A stretch of 64,000 nt of DNA from Litoditis marina (Eukaryota > Nematoda > Chromadorea > Rhabditida > Rhabditidae), in contig OZ038435.1 in NCBI GenBank assembly GCA_964036275.1, positions 33,979,728 to 34,043,727 on the forward strand, read 5' to 3'. A program made the translations under genes and the position numbers. Below, piece by piece: positions 44,340-56,108 of the stretch (positions are counted from its first letter, which is position 1; each line of letters begins with the position of its first letter). A model generated the notes under the pieces. That model was not told the DNA's origin, searched no databases, and worked only from the letters and a program-made list of their open reading frames with translations.

Positions 44340-45534
44340 ATTTCTGGAACGTTCAGGTAGTGTAATGGGGAAGTGCAGTACATTTTTATAATGATGAGTA
44401 AAAGATGGATCTAAAATAAATGAACGTTATCGGTGGAATGATTGTTTTGACGTGAGAAAACGGAAAACAGCAGCTGACCTATGCCCGGTTCACAGTTTTT
44501 ACGCAAGCGTAATAGTGCATGAGTATCGAATATGAGTATATAAGTGGCGAAATTGGTAACTATTTTATGTGCATGATTGCTAGGGAGGTTGAGGAGTTGA
44601 ATTGATTTGAAATTGAAAAGAATTGTTCCAACACCAATTCCAAAGAATTGAACGATTCCTGAGAGTTGAATTGAATTGAATTGGTTCTGTTCAGAGAAAA
44701 TCGGAATTGAATTGAATTGATTTTTGGAATTGGTTAACCACTATTGATTGCTCTACTCGAACGTGAAACATTCTCGTGAAAATGTGAACGGGGCTTCAGT
44801 TCGGTTGTTTGTTCCATGAAATTCAGTGAAATCGAGAAGAATCAGGAGAGCAAAGTTAGAGGAAGAGGTAATGTTCCGATGAGTAATGTGACTTTAACCT
44901 TCTAATGTAATGCGGTGTGAATGTAATGTAAAAGCTACATGTTACTTTCTACAGTACCATATTGAAATCTACAAACGAATTTCCACAAATGAAACGATTT
45001 GATCAATTCTGAGACTTTGGTGCCTTGTTCTTTGTCATTATTACAATACTATAAAATCTACTTACAGAATAATTCTGCTGTATGGAAAAAAGCTCCTTTG
45101 CATTTATGACCGTACGCATGTAACTTTTTGGGTTATTTTTTGGGTTCAGGGTTACTGATTGTCTGAACAGTATATCGTACAATATAGTCGCCATTTTCCC
45201 CATAAAGGCAGCAGATGGTTCAATTGATTGAGCGATGCGGGGCGAGCGGTCGTTGATTTTCTGCCAGCAGTTGAGAGAGTGAGTAGATCAATGATACGCA
45301 GACGAAATGGCCGCTCACCAAACCCCGCCCCATACAAAATCAATGGTACGGTGTCCGCAACGGTTTGACAAATCCTATACCAATTCACCATTGTAGTTTA
45401 ATCTCGATACACATCAAAGCCTACGAAATTCGACACAAAACAACGGAGTCAAACTACATACACAGCGGGAAAGAGTACCATGCACCGTATAGGCGTGTTT
45501 CGAGAAAAGGGAACCACATGAACAGAGTTATAGT

Positions 45535-45755
45535 GCTCACAGTTCCCAACTGGACTCGTTGGCAGCGTGCCAAAAACTTTGGAAGACTGTTATCAAGAGA
45601 GAACAACTATTTTACAGTAAGTTTCCTCGAATACGAATTATAACGAAGGAAAACAACCATTATATTTCAGAACTGGTTGAGATGTTCAAAAACTGCCTTG
45701 AAATTGCATTTGGCAGGCGGCCCAAGTCCAGTTGGGAAATGTGCGAACTATAACG
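45535..45755. repeat. MITE with TTGGCA(A)CG(T)TGCCAA ends
   Basis: TATAGTGCTCACAGTTCCC at the left and GGGAAATGTGCGAACTATA at the right, with GGCAGCGTGCCAAAAAC and TTTGGCAGGCGGCCCAAG internally. Same family as 40245-40445, opposite orientation. Confidence 0.75.
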
Positions 45756-46039
45756 AGGGTCATGGATGTACAATGACCTCTTAATAGAGAACAGGACGTC
45801 TATAATAGGGGCTGAGGATTGGATATGAGATCGGAGATGAACAAAGTCTAGACAGGAGGTAGTGACATGTGTTAGGCAAACATTTTCCGAAAACAATAAC
45901 ATATCATCGACCAGGTGGTGTCAATAATGATGACTATTACGTAGAATCGTTGAGGTTATGTACTAGTTTCTATATACTATTGGGCGCTCAACGCTGATCA
46001 TGTTTGAGTCATAGTCTGATTAATAGTAAGTGCGACATT

Positions 46040-46200
46040 TAAAAATCGAACCTGCGAGCAAAAGACTCATATCAGGGCGTTAACCGCTGCGCTATTACAC
46101 CACATTGCGGACAAGCATTGGAATCGAAGACATGTGCGTACACAGCGAAAAGTCAGATATACAGTACCCTTCTGCCTTTCCGTTGGCAACGATTGTACAT
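46040..46200 (-). mobile_element. tRNA-like MITE, minus orientation
   Basis: Complements of the B box (AATCGAACC) and A box (TAACCGCTGCGCTATTA). The left end is shorter than in full copies. Confidence 0.65.
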
Positions 46201-46539
46201 AGAGTTGGAAACACGGCGGTACCGCTGCGGGAGAAAAGAACAAATACAACAGTACTCAACAAAGGCTAAACATTTATCGCGACCAGTTGATATTTTGCTC
46301 ATGGGGGTAGATGATTTCTTATACAACAAACAAAGACGATTGCCAACAAAAAGGCTTATTGCAAAAGAGTTGGAATAGACCAAAACAATGAGCCAACAAA
46401 AGTATCTAACACTGCCCTACAATTATAGTGCGAAAGTGATTGGTGTGAACCATTTATCAGAAGAGTCAAATCATCGCTTGCGCAGTAAGTCGCAACGGTT
46501 TGTCTTATCAACGGAACTCCTTCCTTATATATGAGGTCG

Positions 46540-46727
46540 CCAACGGAAAGGCGGTAGGGTACTGTATATCTCACTTTCCGCTGTGTACGCACACATATCT
46601 TTGATCGCACAGCTCGCCGGTTATGTGCTTCAATAGCTCAGTGGTTTTCGCCCTGCTACAGAACTTTTGCTCGCAGGTTCGACTCCGGCAAGAGACAGAA
46701 ATTTATAAATTCGGCACTCACTATATA
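46540..46727 (+). mobile_element. tRNA-like MITE
   Basis: From ATGAGGTCGCCAACGG to GGCACTCACTATA, A box TAGCTCAGTGGTTTTCG, B box GGTTCGACTCC. About 500 bp from the copy at 46040 in opposite orientation. Confidence 0.7.
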
Positions 46728-47394
46728 TGAGGTCGCCAGGGCGCTCAACGATAGGCGACGATGTGATACATTTCTAGGGCGACTCCACATGAGAGAAAGG
46801 GGGAGGGAGGGAGACAAAAGAGGAAAAAGAGCACAATTAGGTGGGTTCCCAGCTGTCCTCCTCATGTTCGAAGTAATAATGGCGAGAGCGACCTTCCTAT
46901 TCGTTATCAGCACTCTCTGGTCCTCTTAAATGTATTTCTAAGGCAATTATAACTTGCATTGTGCTATGACTCAGGCTGTTTTCTTGAAACGTTCGTTTGA
47001 AAAGTTGAATAGAGGGCGATAACACAATAATACATAAATTCCAACATTCTGTTTAATCATATTTCACTTATTTATAACCTCGAGCTGCGTGTTTTGAAAA
47101 CACGATCACACCTGAAGATTACACGTGAAAACTTGACTCGTACCACACAAAGGTCAGATAGAAGTTATAAAGACTATGTGCTCGCGGCATAGGATGGGTC
47201 TAGTGAGCTCGAGACATACGAGATCCGCTGCACAGTATCTGTGGCCGTATTAAATAAGCTCAAGTAGCCTTGTATGTCACTTGAGCAAATTATTCATGAC
47301 TAATGGCATAGTTTTTAGTAGTTCATGTGTTTAGCTTGTTTCAAATGGTACCCTTTGTCGCTCCAAGAACAGGCAAAGAACGGAAACAGAGATT

Positions 47395-47762
47395 AATTAG
47401 TAAAAAGTGGGGGAACCAACAAATGTGTGAGTTGTGTTTGGTTCGACCTCGATATCAGCAAAAAGTGAACGATACGAATTGCTGTGATACTGTAGCAGAA
47501 GTATTCTGCAAAAATAGAACAATACAAATGTTGCACAATGGTTCACGAAGCCCGCATGATATTTCAGAAATTGCCGAAGGGTATTTCATGTGTGCTTTGA
47601 TGCGTGCGTTGTGAACCATTGTGCAACATTTGTATTGTTCTATTTTTGCAGAATACTTCTGCTACAGTATCGCAGCAATTCGTATCGTTCACTTTTTGCT
47701 GATATCGAGGTCGAACCAAACACAACTCACACATTTGTTGGTTCCCCCACTTTTTACTAATT
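47395..47762. repeat. Long inverted repeat, 152 bp arms
   Basis: Arms 47395-47546 and 47611-47762 are complementary over 152 bases with a single mismatch (CTGTGATAC against CTGCGATAC), around a 64 bp loop. Homology decays just outside the arms. A transcript would fold into a long near-perfect hairpin. Confidence 0.93.
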
Positions 47763-48633
47763 GTCCTGTTTTTGCTAGTTGTACTCCTACAACTTCATAT
47801 GTTGCCTATTCACAGAGTGAATCTTGTGAACTCATTATATTATTATGGAATTCTCAGTTTTGTGTGTGCACGAAGCCGAATGCAGACCATGAAATTACTG
47901 ATGTTGTAATATAACGCAGGTTACTGGCTCTGTGACTATCAACAACTGAACAAAAACGCTAAACGTTCCGATTGGTATGTACACCGCTTTTAGCGGCGAT
48001 AAGCGATGGGGATTGGCGCCATTGACAAATCTACAATTAGAGACATCAACTCACTTACGATATAGCCATTATTTCCAATACCACATCAAAAACCTTCGTT
48101 GAAACTTTTTTTCATTCCTGCGTCAATTGACACACGCGTCTGGCGCCAGAACGAAACGAAATTTTCTAGGTTTTTGAGCTACCAGTACACACTACATGTG
48201 TCAATTACTGATTGGAGCAATATTCAAACTATTCAATTGTCAGTTTCGTGTGTTTTTGTTCTGGCGCCATTTGGCGTCTGTTCCGAGCCAGACGATAAAA
48301 TTCGATTTTAAATTTGTGGATCTTCATTTCACATTGGAATATTCAATATCTGTTAACTTGAAACAGTTTGATTGACGATAACTGATATTTTTCCAACATT
48401 GGCGCCAATTGGCGCCAGCGCACAATGCCAACAGAACTTTTTTTGATTTTCAGATTGAGCATCTTACTTGCCATGTGATAGTAATTTAGTGTACCGAATT
48501 TCAGACGATTCCATTGACGCTGTCGTGAGTTTGGGTTTTGGCGCCATCTGGCGCCTGGTTCGAGCGCCAGAAGAAAAATTTCAGTTTTGGAAAAAGACTT
48601 TTACACTTTTTACCAAATTATTCAATTTCTTTG

Positions 48634-48699
48634 AAACACTATTTATCATCAACTAAAATGTTTAGTGTTCAACATTTTAGTTGATGATAAATAGTGTTT
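48634..48699. repeat. Perfect 28 bp hairpin, 10-base loop
   Basis: Arms 48634-48661 (AAACACTATTTATCATCAAC...) and 48672-48699 are exact complements around TTAGTGTTCA. It stands immediately before the GGCGCC satellite. Confidence 0.9.
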
Positions 48700-49255
48700 T
48701 GCCGTTTTTGGCGCCTATTGGCGCCAGCGCCGGGCGCCAATGATGATGTATTTATCTCATACTTGGCGCGACGGGCTAACTTCTGCATTATAACTCATGT
48801 TCCAAATTTCAGCTAAATCGGTTCGGTAGTTTTTCCAATAGTGGTTTTTGGCGCCTATTGGCGCCCGCGCCCGGCGCCAATGAGGAGCTATACATCTCAT
48901 ATTTGGCGCGACATGCTAAATTTTGCATTGGAACTCGTGTTTCAAATTTCAGCTAAATCGGTTCGATAGTTTTTCCAATAGTGGTTTTTGGCGCCTATTG
49001 GCGCCCGCGCCCGGCGCCAATGAGGAGCTCTACATCTCATATTTGGCGACATGCTAAATTTTGCATTGGAACTCATGTTTCAAATTTCAGCTAAATCGGT
49101 TCGATAGTTTTTCCAATAGTCGTTTTTGGCGCCTATTGGCGCCCGCGCCCGGCGCCAGAGATTACATATACATTTCATACTTGGCGCGACAAGCTAACTT
49201 TTGCCATACAATAGATGTTCCAAATTTCAGCCAAATTGGTTCAGTAGTTTTTCCA
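48700..49255. repeat. 140 bp satellite with GGCGCC palindromes
   Basis: Four consecutive units starting near 48705, 48845, 48985 and 49124, period 139-140. Each has TTTTTGGCGCCTATTGGCGC, then GGCGCCAATGA, ATACTTGGCGCGAC, CAAATTTCAGC(T/C)AAATCGG and AGTTTTTCCAATAG. Older GGCGCC blocks with the same neighbourhood extend back to about 48120. Non-coding. Confidence 0.9.
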
Positions 49256-50939
49256 CTACGATGCGGACAGAATTCCGTGAGGGAGGAGGGACGAGGGAGG
49301 AGGGACGAATTACGGCGGAACTTTTCAACAACGACACGAAACCATAACTCAGGCGAAAATATTCCGATTTGGCTGAAATTTTCACACAATGTTCAATTTG
49401 TGATTCTCTAACGTTCTCTTCCTTTAGTTTTCAAAAAAAGGATATGTTTGAAGATTTTTGGTAATTAAAAGGAAAAAACGAGTCCGCAATGGCCAAACCA
49501 AAGACAACTCACGCAGAGCGCTTCGCGCTCCGCGCGATAATTCTCCAGTGAAACTTTGCTCATGTGACTTACAAGACCACTTGAGCTCATGAATACGGCA
49601 TCGTACAGGTAGAGAAAGCAAACGATAATGGCTCAAAATATCCTCCCCTTCTAACTCACCGGCAAGTCGTCACTTAGAAACCACCCCTACCCCCAACCAC
49701 TTTTGGTAACCCACCTAGAAACGCGAATCATTTTAGAAATCATTTGGCGTGGAGGAAGATAGGGGGATGTACTCGGACTTTTCAACTTCTCCAAAGTATT
49801 AAGTTTCTGTATTGTTCTTCATTGTTACGAACGCGAAAAATACTTTCTTGCTTCAAGCCTATTACTGAAAGACAGGAATTGAACTATGCATCTTATACTG
49901 TAGGGAGCGGACCATCCATGTACAAGTTATCCGCCGGCGACTCGCACCGATATACCAGAGAGGATGCGTACTACTGGAGTGACTGAGTACACTAGAAGTA
50001 AAATGAATAGTCACGCGGAGTTAGCATTCTAATGAGGAATCGCGCACTTTTGTCATTGCATGTTTCTGAGTTCTACAGAGTTTAAAGAAACCGTTCCGCT
50101 ATAATTTGAGTTTCAAGAAAAATTAAAAAGCTCAGAAAAGTTTCTCAATGGCTTCCTGTAGACCATGAAAAAATTTTCTAATTAAAAATTTGTAAAATTG
50201 GCATGATATCAAGCAATAAAGAAGGGGGCATAAACATTTTCACTGTGACGCAACTTGACTTAGTTCATTTCTATCCAGATTTATTTCAATTTTTTAGCCT
50301 TTCATTGTGTATTTGTATGCGATAAAGCGTTTTAAAATCATTTTTACACTTCTATAGGCTATTTTGAGCAAACCCCGTACGCAACCCTCCTATCGGTGTC
50401 ATTACGTAAGCCGCCTTTTTGAGAAAACGAAGCGAGATAGGGATATAAAAAATATATTTTTGATAATGGTTCTCCATTTGCCATAAGGTCAGATTGTTAA
50501 CTCAAAGGTGAAAATTAGAGAGGGACGGATTCTTTAACATGTTTCACGTGACTGTGCAGTTAACTAACAGTATATGTGATTTCGTCAAGGATGAAACAAA
50601 GTTCAAACAATATAGTCTCCACACGAGATCCAGTTACACACAAAAAAGAAGCTGTTATCGCCTTATATTGTATTTTTTAATGACAGTTCAGTGTATGAAA
50701 TATAACTTCATTTTTTTTAGATATTCCAACCAATCATTGAACCCTTTTCCACAGATTCTCCCTCTTTGTCGACGGCTGTTCAGAGATTGTATACAACTTT
50801 TATTCCAAACATCCATATCAATTAATATATCAAACATTATTAGGGTGTATTCATGGGCAATTCAGATTGAGCGGTGTACATACAGAAACACTTTCTACGG
50901 CCTAGAAAATGGGCGTGGTCTAGTTGTGGTGGGCGGAGT

Positions 50940-52262
50940 CTAATTGATGCAGTCTCTACTCTCTCCGGAGTACTGTCCGGCCAATTGAATGACTCCTGCA
51001 TCGTAGACTCTTTTTGGGGTTTTTCCACTCGAGATGTACTTGTTCTCGATCTTGATGGTGAACTTGCGCTGGCACGGCTGGAATGAATATCGATTTTTGG
51101 TTGAATGGTTGTAAATTAGTTCTAATTGCTTTGATTTTAGGTGGTATAATGAAAAAAAGAAAACGCTATGAACCTTAATGTTTTACTTTTTTATGTCTTA
51201 CAAATCAGTGAACAATTACAAGGTTAAAAAGCCACGGAGAACATCAAGAACATGAATATCTTACCACAATGTCTTAGAACTTGTAATAATAACTCCTGTT
51301 CCATGGAAAAAGTTCAGACAACTTACCAGAATATCGTTGCAATCGTGGTAGATGTTGAGTTTAGGGTCAATGGGGGTGAACTCCTTGGTCCATCCGGACA
51401 GCTGGAACTCTCCCTGGGAGTTGGTGGTTCCTTCTTCTAGCAGATCGTCCGAATCACCTGTTTGAGTGAACGAAGTTTTAGAGTATAAAAAGTTTACTGT
51501 AACTTTATGCATACTCTTCATCTGCATGTTGGGTGTGATGAATTCGAAGTTGTCGTACACATCATAACTTTTCGGGGCTAGTTAACGCAATCACACTTTA
51601 GAGTTGAAGGAACGGTTTTGTTTTAATTTCGAGAAATTGCTAAATTTGTTATTCATCAACACGAGAAAAGTCAAAAACTGCTTCTACGGAGTTTTGCATC
51701 GACTAAACTTGTAGACCTTCATGAACGCAGGCATATCTATTTTTGAGAGTAACAAATAGTTCCGCAGAGTGAATTATGGTTCCAAGACAGAATAAAGTTT
51801 ATTCTGGTACCAAAAAGATCTAGAGATAATTATGATTTCAATTATGGTTTTGGTGTCCAAATATTTGCAGTGAATAACTGACTATCATCCTCATCCCAGA
51901 GCTTAACTTTGACACCAGCGGCCGGGCGTCCGTCGCATATCAATTTGCCGCGAACCTGGAAACTCAAATAATTGAAACCGAATTTCGTGCTTGTTCAGCA
52001 TGAACACGTTTTATTGCTTTCCCGAATATATGTTGTCTAGGTCTACATGTCCAACATAGTAACATGAGATTCTTGCCATTTGAGAAAAAATGTAATTTTA
52101 CTGTTCTTTCGAATCATAAGTTCAATAAGTAATATTCTGCTAAAATCCAGTGGAGCAGCCACCGTGAATAGCCAATCTCACCGCACACGACTGGTCTCTT
52201 CCAAACAGTTCGATAGCCGAGCAGCTGGCGATTAGGGCGAAAACAACAGCAATGGAGCGCAT
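50940..52262 (-). CDS. Transthyretin-like (TTR) family protein B
   Basis: Four exons: 52262-52182, 51955-51883, 51457-51327, 51077-50940; 140 residues. Signal peptide MRSIAVVFALIASCSA followed by ELFGRDQSCAVRGKLICDG. Domain motifs: RPAAGVKVKLWDEDDS, DSDDLLEEGTTNSQGEF, KEFTPIDPKLNIYHDCND, PCQRKFTIKIENKYISSGK, terminal GESRDCIN. Exon lengths 2-4 equal those of gene A (73, 131, 138) and the sequence is very similar, so A and B are recent duplicates separated by 6.6 kb of repeats. TATTCCAG 2 bases before the ATG is a likely trans-splice acceptor. Secreted; precise role unknown. Confidence 0.92.
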
Positions 52263-52871
52263 TTCTGGAATACAAATTTCTATAATGGACGAAAGGTGAT
52301 AAATATTGTGCAGACAATGAATTGAAAGATTTATATCTGATTCTGATTCACATGCAATCACAAGTGTTTGAAACTGACGCAGGGATAGGTTGATTCCATA
52401 TCAAAACTTTGTGACTTGATGAAGTTTGTTTTCACTGGGAGCTAGGAAAAGATGAAAACATGGAAAACTAAAACATTCGAAGAAAAGAAGAACATATAAT
52501 CATATATGAGGAGATCGATCAGAGAACTTTTAGATATTCAGGCAACCATCGGTGTGAAATAAAAATGTATTTGATGTAGCGAGTTATATAGACCTCGACT
52601 GGAATTCGGAAACAATTACTTTTCCCGGACAATAGGATTGGGAAACATGTGTCGGGGCAAAGTTCTTTCACCGCATAAAGAACATATGACCAGGTTATTT
52701 TAACAATGGGCGATGTAACGAAAATGAGTCATGGAACAGAATAGAGATAGATAGAGAGAATGAGAGGTACAAAGAAAAAGGAATAAGAGTACACAAGAAA
52801 TGCTGAGAAGTGGGTTAGTTATGCAATCTGAATGTTAGTAACAAATTAATAGTTTATTGTTCAACCAAACA
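52263..52871. other. Short spacer between TTR genes B and C
   Basis: About 600 bp; upstream region of TTR B and 3' region of TTR C, both on minus. No repeat or gene recognised. Confidence 0.5.
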
Positions 52872-54818
52872 CTAATTCAAGCAATCGAAACTGCCATGAT
52901 AGTTATCTTCATACAGATCGTAGACTCCGTTCAGACCGATTTCGAACATCCTCAAGGCATGCTTTCCGGCTGATATGTAGTTCCCCGGTATCACTATCGT
53001 CACCTTACGGGAACACTGAAGAAAAAAATGAATGACAAACCGATGTTTTCAGATGTCTCTTTATGGTGAATCTGCAGAAAACTTCAGTTATGCATGAAAT
53101 ATTTTGATACAAGTGAAGCAATCTTAGGATTTATCCATTCTAGCTGCTGGTAGCTGTGTGGCTCGCTGATAATTATGCTAGCAAAAAGCAGAAATATCGA
53201 AGTATATTTGAGCAGATCACTCAGAATATGTTCAACTCTTCTTATCTTCCGTTCTCACTATTTAACAGTTGTTGAATACTCACATTGAGCAGATTGTGCA
53301 CATTACAGAAATGGTAGATATTGATTTTTGGTTCAATGTCCGAATATTCGTCTGTGTATCCATCAATGAGAAAGTCGCCAGCTAAGTTGGTCACAGTTCT
53401 GCTGAGAAGATCGTCCATGTCGACTGAAAAGTAAATGTTATAGTAATCTGCTGAGTAACATTCCAAGTAAAGTGGCAAATATATATTTTGTTCAAATAAA
53501 ATAACTCAATGAAGACTGATAATTCAAAAAGTAAATTCGTGAACATGGTCGAAATTCCGGCAGCTTTCACTACAAAAGTTTAATAAAATGTTGTTACTTC
53601 ACTCGAAATTTTGAAATGTATACGCGCGTAAAAAATATAGTGAGTGCCAAATATATAAATTTCTGTCAATTGCTGCAATCGAACTGCGAGCAAATGTTTC
53701 GTAGCAGGGCGCTAACCACTGCGCTATTAGAGACGATATCAGGCACGCCTTGGAATCGAAGGCGTGCGTACACAGCGGAAAGTGAGATATACAGTACCCT
53801 CCCGCATTTCCATTGGCAACGACTAATATTAAAGTTCATAGACGTTTCCGTTCACTGACGTTTCATCTATTTTTATTGACTACTCTATTTTCTTTTAGAG
53901 TGACAAGTCGTCAAGAACTACAGTCGTCGCCAACGGAGAGGCGGGAGGGTACTGTATATCTCACTTTCCGCTGTGTACGCACACATGTCTTCGATTCCAA
54001 AGCTCGCCCGTTATGTGCTCTACTAGCGCAGTGGTTAGCGCCCTGCTACGAATCTTTTGCTCTCAGGTTCGATTCCGGCAGAAATTTATAAAAAAGAGAC
54101 AGAAATTTATAGATTTGGCACTGACTATACGAAGTTAATTTTCTCAAATGGAACTCACACATGTCACTGTCGTACAGTTTCACCTTTACATTACTGGCAG
54201 GACTGCCCCGGCAGAGCAACTTGCCGCTCGCCTTTAAGAAAAAGAGTTCGATTTTTCTAAATTTGTATGCAAAATCAACAAATATTATAATGTGATCAAA
54301 TATTTTCTCTAAAATCAGTTCTGACATAAACTGCAAATCAATATATAGTCCCCTGAAATATTGAAAACATGGAAATCGTGAGGTTTTACTTATTAACAAA
54401 TATTATAATGTGATCATTGACTAACAAGCACTGTATAGTTTGAAAGTGATGCTACAGCAAAAGTGAAATGATGAAGTGCAGAAATAATCAGGTTTATTCA
54501 TGATTCTCGTGACAATTTAAATTGGTTAGTAATAAAGGGAGCGGTTGTTGTTCCCAGCTTCTTTAGGGGTTAGCCTTTTCGATGCAATCCTCAACGGTGC
54601 GTGCGTGTGTTGTTCTACCCGCTGTGTTCGTAGTTTGATCCCCGTTGAAATTCTTTATCGAGATCAAACTACAACAAAAGTTCTGAACATTTCTATAGCA
54701 AACTTACCGCTACTGCCTGGTACCTTCCTACTGCCGTCACCGAAATACCCAAAAAGAGAAGGAGAGAGACAGATCTGGGTAGTACGAATAGATATACAAT
54801 AAAAACATAGGTAGACAT
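52872..54818 (-). CDS. Transthyretin-like (TTR) family protein C
   Basis: Four exons: 54818-54708, 54231-54159, 53423-53284, 53015-52872; 155 residues with intron phases 0, 1, 0 as in genes A and B. The N terminus MSTYVFIVYLFVLPRSVSLL is long for a signal peptide and may be mis-started. Then GRYQAVAASGKLLCRGSPAS, NVKVKLYDSDM, DMDDLLSRTVTNLAGDF, DEYSDIEPKINIYHFC and the last exon CSRKVTIVIPGNYISAGK ending GSFDCLN. Diverged from A and B (YHFC for YHDC, longer C-terminal loop GVYDLYEDNYH). Two tRNA-like MITEs occupy intron 2. No trans-splice-like acceptor right at the start codon. Confidence 0.85.
53638..53825 (-). mobile_element. tRNA-like MITE, minus orientation
   Basis: From TATAGTGAGTGCCAAAT to TTGGCAACGACTA, with complements of B box (GCAATCGAAC) and A box (TAACCACTGCGCTATTAG). 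Intron of TTR C. Confidence 0.75.
53922..54130 (+). mobile_element. tRNA-like MITE
   Basis: ACAGTCGTCGCCAACGG to GGCACTGACTATA, A box TAGCGCAGTGGTTAGCGC, B box GGTTCGATTCC. It carries a small internal duplication of AGAAATTTATA. Faces the copy at 53638-53825 in the same intron. Confidence 0.75.
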
Positions 54819-56108
54819 AGTTACAGCGAAACACTTGGAATGTGAAAATATAATGTTACATTGAGAACATTGGATATCAAGTTGCAAAATAGCCTATCTC
54901 GTTGAAATGTATTCTACTTCATTTTAACGTGTACTGTTCGGATATTGATTTTTGGATTAAAGAAGGACGATAATGTGGACCAATCTCGTGTCAACGGTCC
55001 TTCAAACTGCAAATGAAAAATGTATTGCAGTTTAAAGGGCTGAACCGTTGCGATTGGACCACATTATCGTCCTTCTTTGAAAGACTGTTAATGAGCACAT
55101 CGTGTTCGAAGAAATAGTGTGGTTTTGATAGTAAGTTGTGCTGTGGTCACGGGAACAGATGTAAGAATCCTGATTTTTTGATGACACATATTCACTTAAG
55201 AAGTGTAGAGACGTTTCAGAATCGTACTGCAAGAGTCAACGTAAGAACGACAAGAAGTATAGCCGACTCACCTCAGCATTTGGTTATCAATTAGAGTGAA
55301 TCATTTTTCGCCAAGATGCACATTTCACCAAGCAACAATAATAAACTTCGAAACTGATTGAGAAAATGACACATACAAAAAAACCATCGAAAGCCAGTGG
55401 AAAATACTGGGGCTGGGTGGCTGAGTGGTATTGTGTGCGCTCGCGCCCCGGCTAGCATTTGTTCGATCCCTCTCGTCAGCACAACTTTTTTACCATCTGG
55501 TGGTGAATGACATGAGCTACGTCGGGAGTTTGCGATTGTTAGTTGAACTAGCTGTTCATTCGTTAAATCTTATGGTCATTTCAACTGAAGACAGAGATAA
55601 TACCGCTACGTTCGGAATCAAAGTTTCACTGACAACAAACTTTAACATTGAGGAGTGGTGAAAAGTATGAAATACGTAATAGAAATCGTGGAAAAGTTAT
55701 GAAGGAAACAGATAATGTGTGAATGTAGTTTTAGAACGGTTCGGTTGGCTTATATGGGTACGAATAGGGAAACCGGACCAGATTAAGGGATAATCGCACT
55801 GTTTCGACAAATAAAATAATATTATGGTGATTCAACGAGTCACACTGACTCATATGTCATCATTCTATTATTTGGCTCAATTATTTGGTCAAACATATGA
55901 CCTTATCGTTCCCGAAGTTAAACATCACATTGATGATTCATAAGGGACGCAAGGGACGCTTCTTTTTTTACATCGCGCCCACGTAACGCAAAACGTATGA
56001 TTATGAGAACTATACAACACCTTAACCTCATATTTGAACAAGGTCACCATGCTAGTTTGTCGGTAACCAAGACAATATACTTTATTCAGGTGAATATTAT
56101 CGATCGAT
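54819..56108. other. Intergenic region between TTR C and TTR D
   Basis: Contains a complete AGGACGAT(A/T)ATGTGG foldback (54958-55079) and a tRNA-like block (55405-55485). No coding exon recognised. Confidence 0.55.
55405..55485 (+). other. tRNA-like sequence, Leu/Ser-like A box
   Basis: GGGCTGGGTGGCTGAGTGG resembles the D-arm region of Leu/Ser tRNAs and TGTTCGATCCC is a B box at suitable spacing. The acceptor stem pairs only partly (GCTGG with GTCAGC), so it is more likely a tRNA pseudogene or repeat head than a functional tRNA. Confidence 0.4.

Larger units (their letters stand above)
44340..50939. other. Intergenic region with repeats and inverted repeats
   Basis: 6.6 kb without recognised exons. 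It contains a TTGGCA MITE (45535-45755), two tRNA-like MITEs, a 152 bp-arm inverted repeat (47395-47762), a perfect 28 bp hairpin (48634-48699), a 140 bp satellite (48700-49255) and a CACGTGA MITE (49988-50080). Confidence 0.65.

Noticed and set aside
47327..47914. Two open frames of 95-97 codons
   Set aside because: They fall on the two arms of the 152 bp inverted repeat, are complementary to each other, and show no protein-like features.
49061..49411. 116-codon frame
   Set aside because: Runs through the last satellite units and a GGAGGGACGAGG low-complexity stretch.
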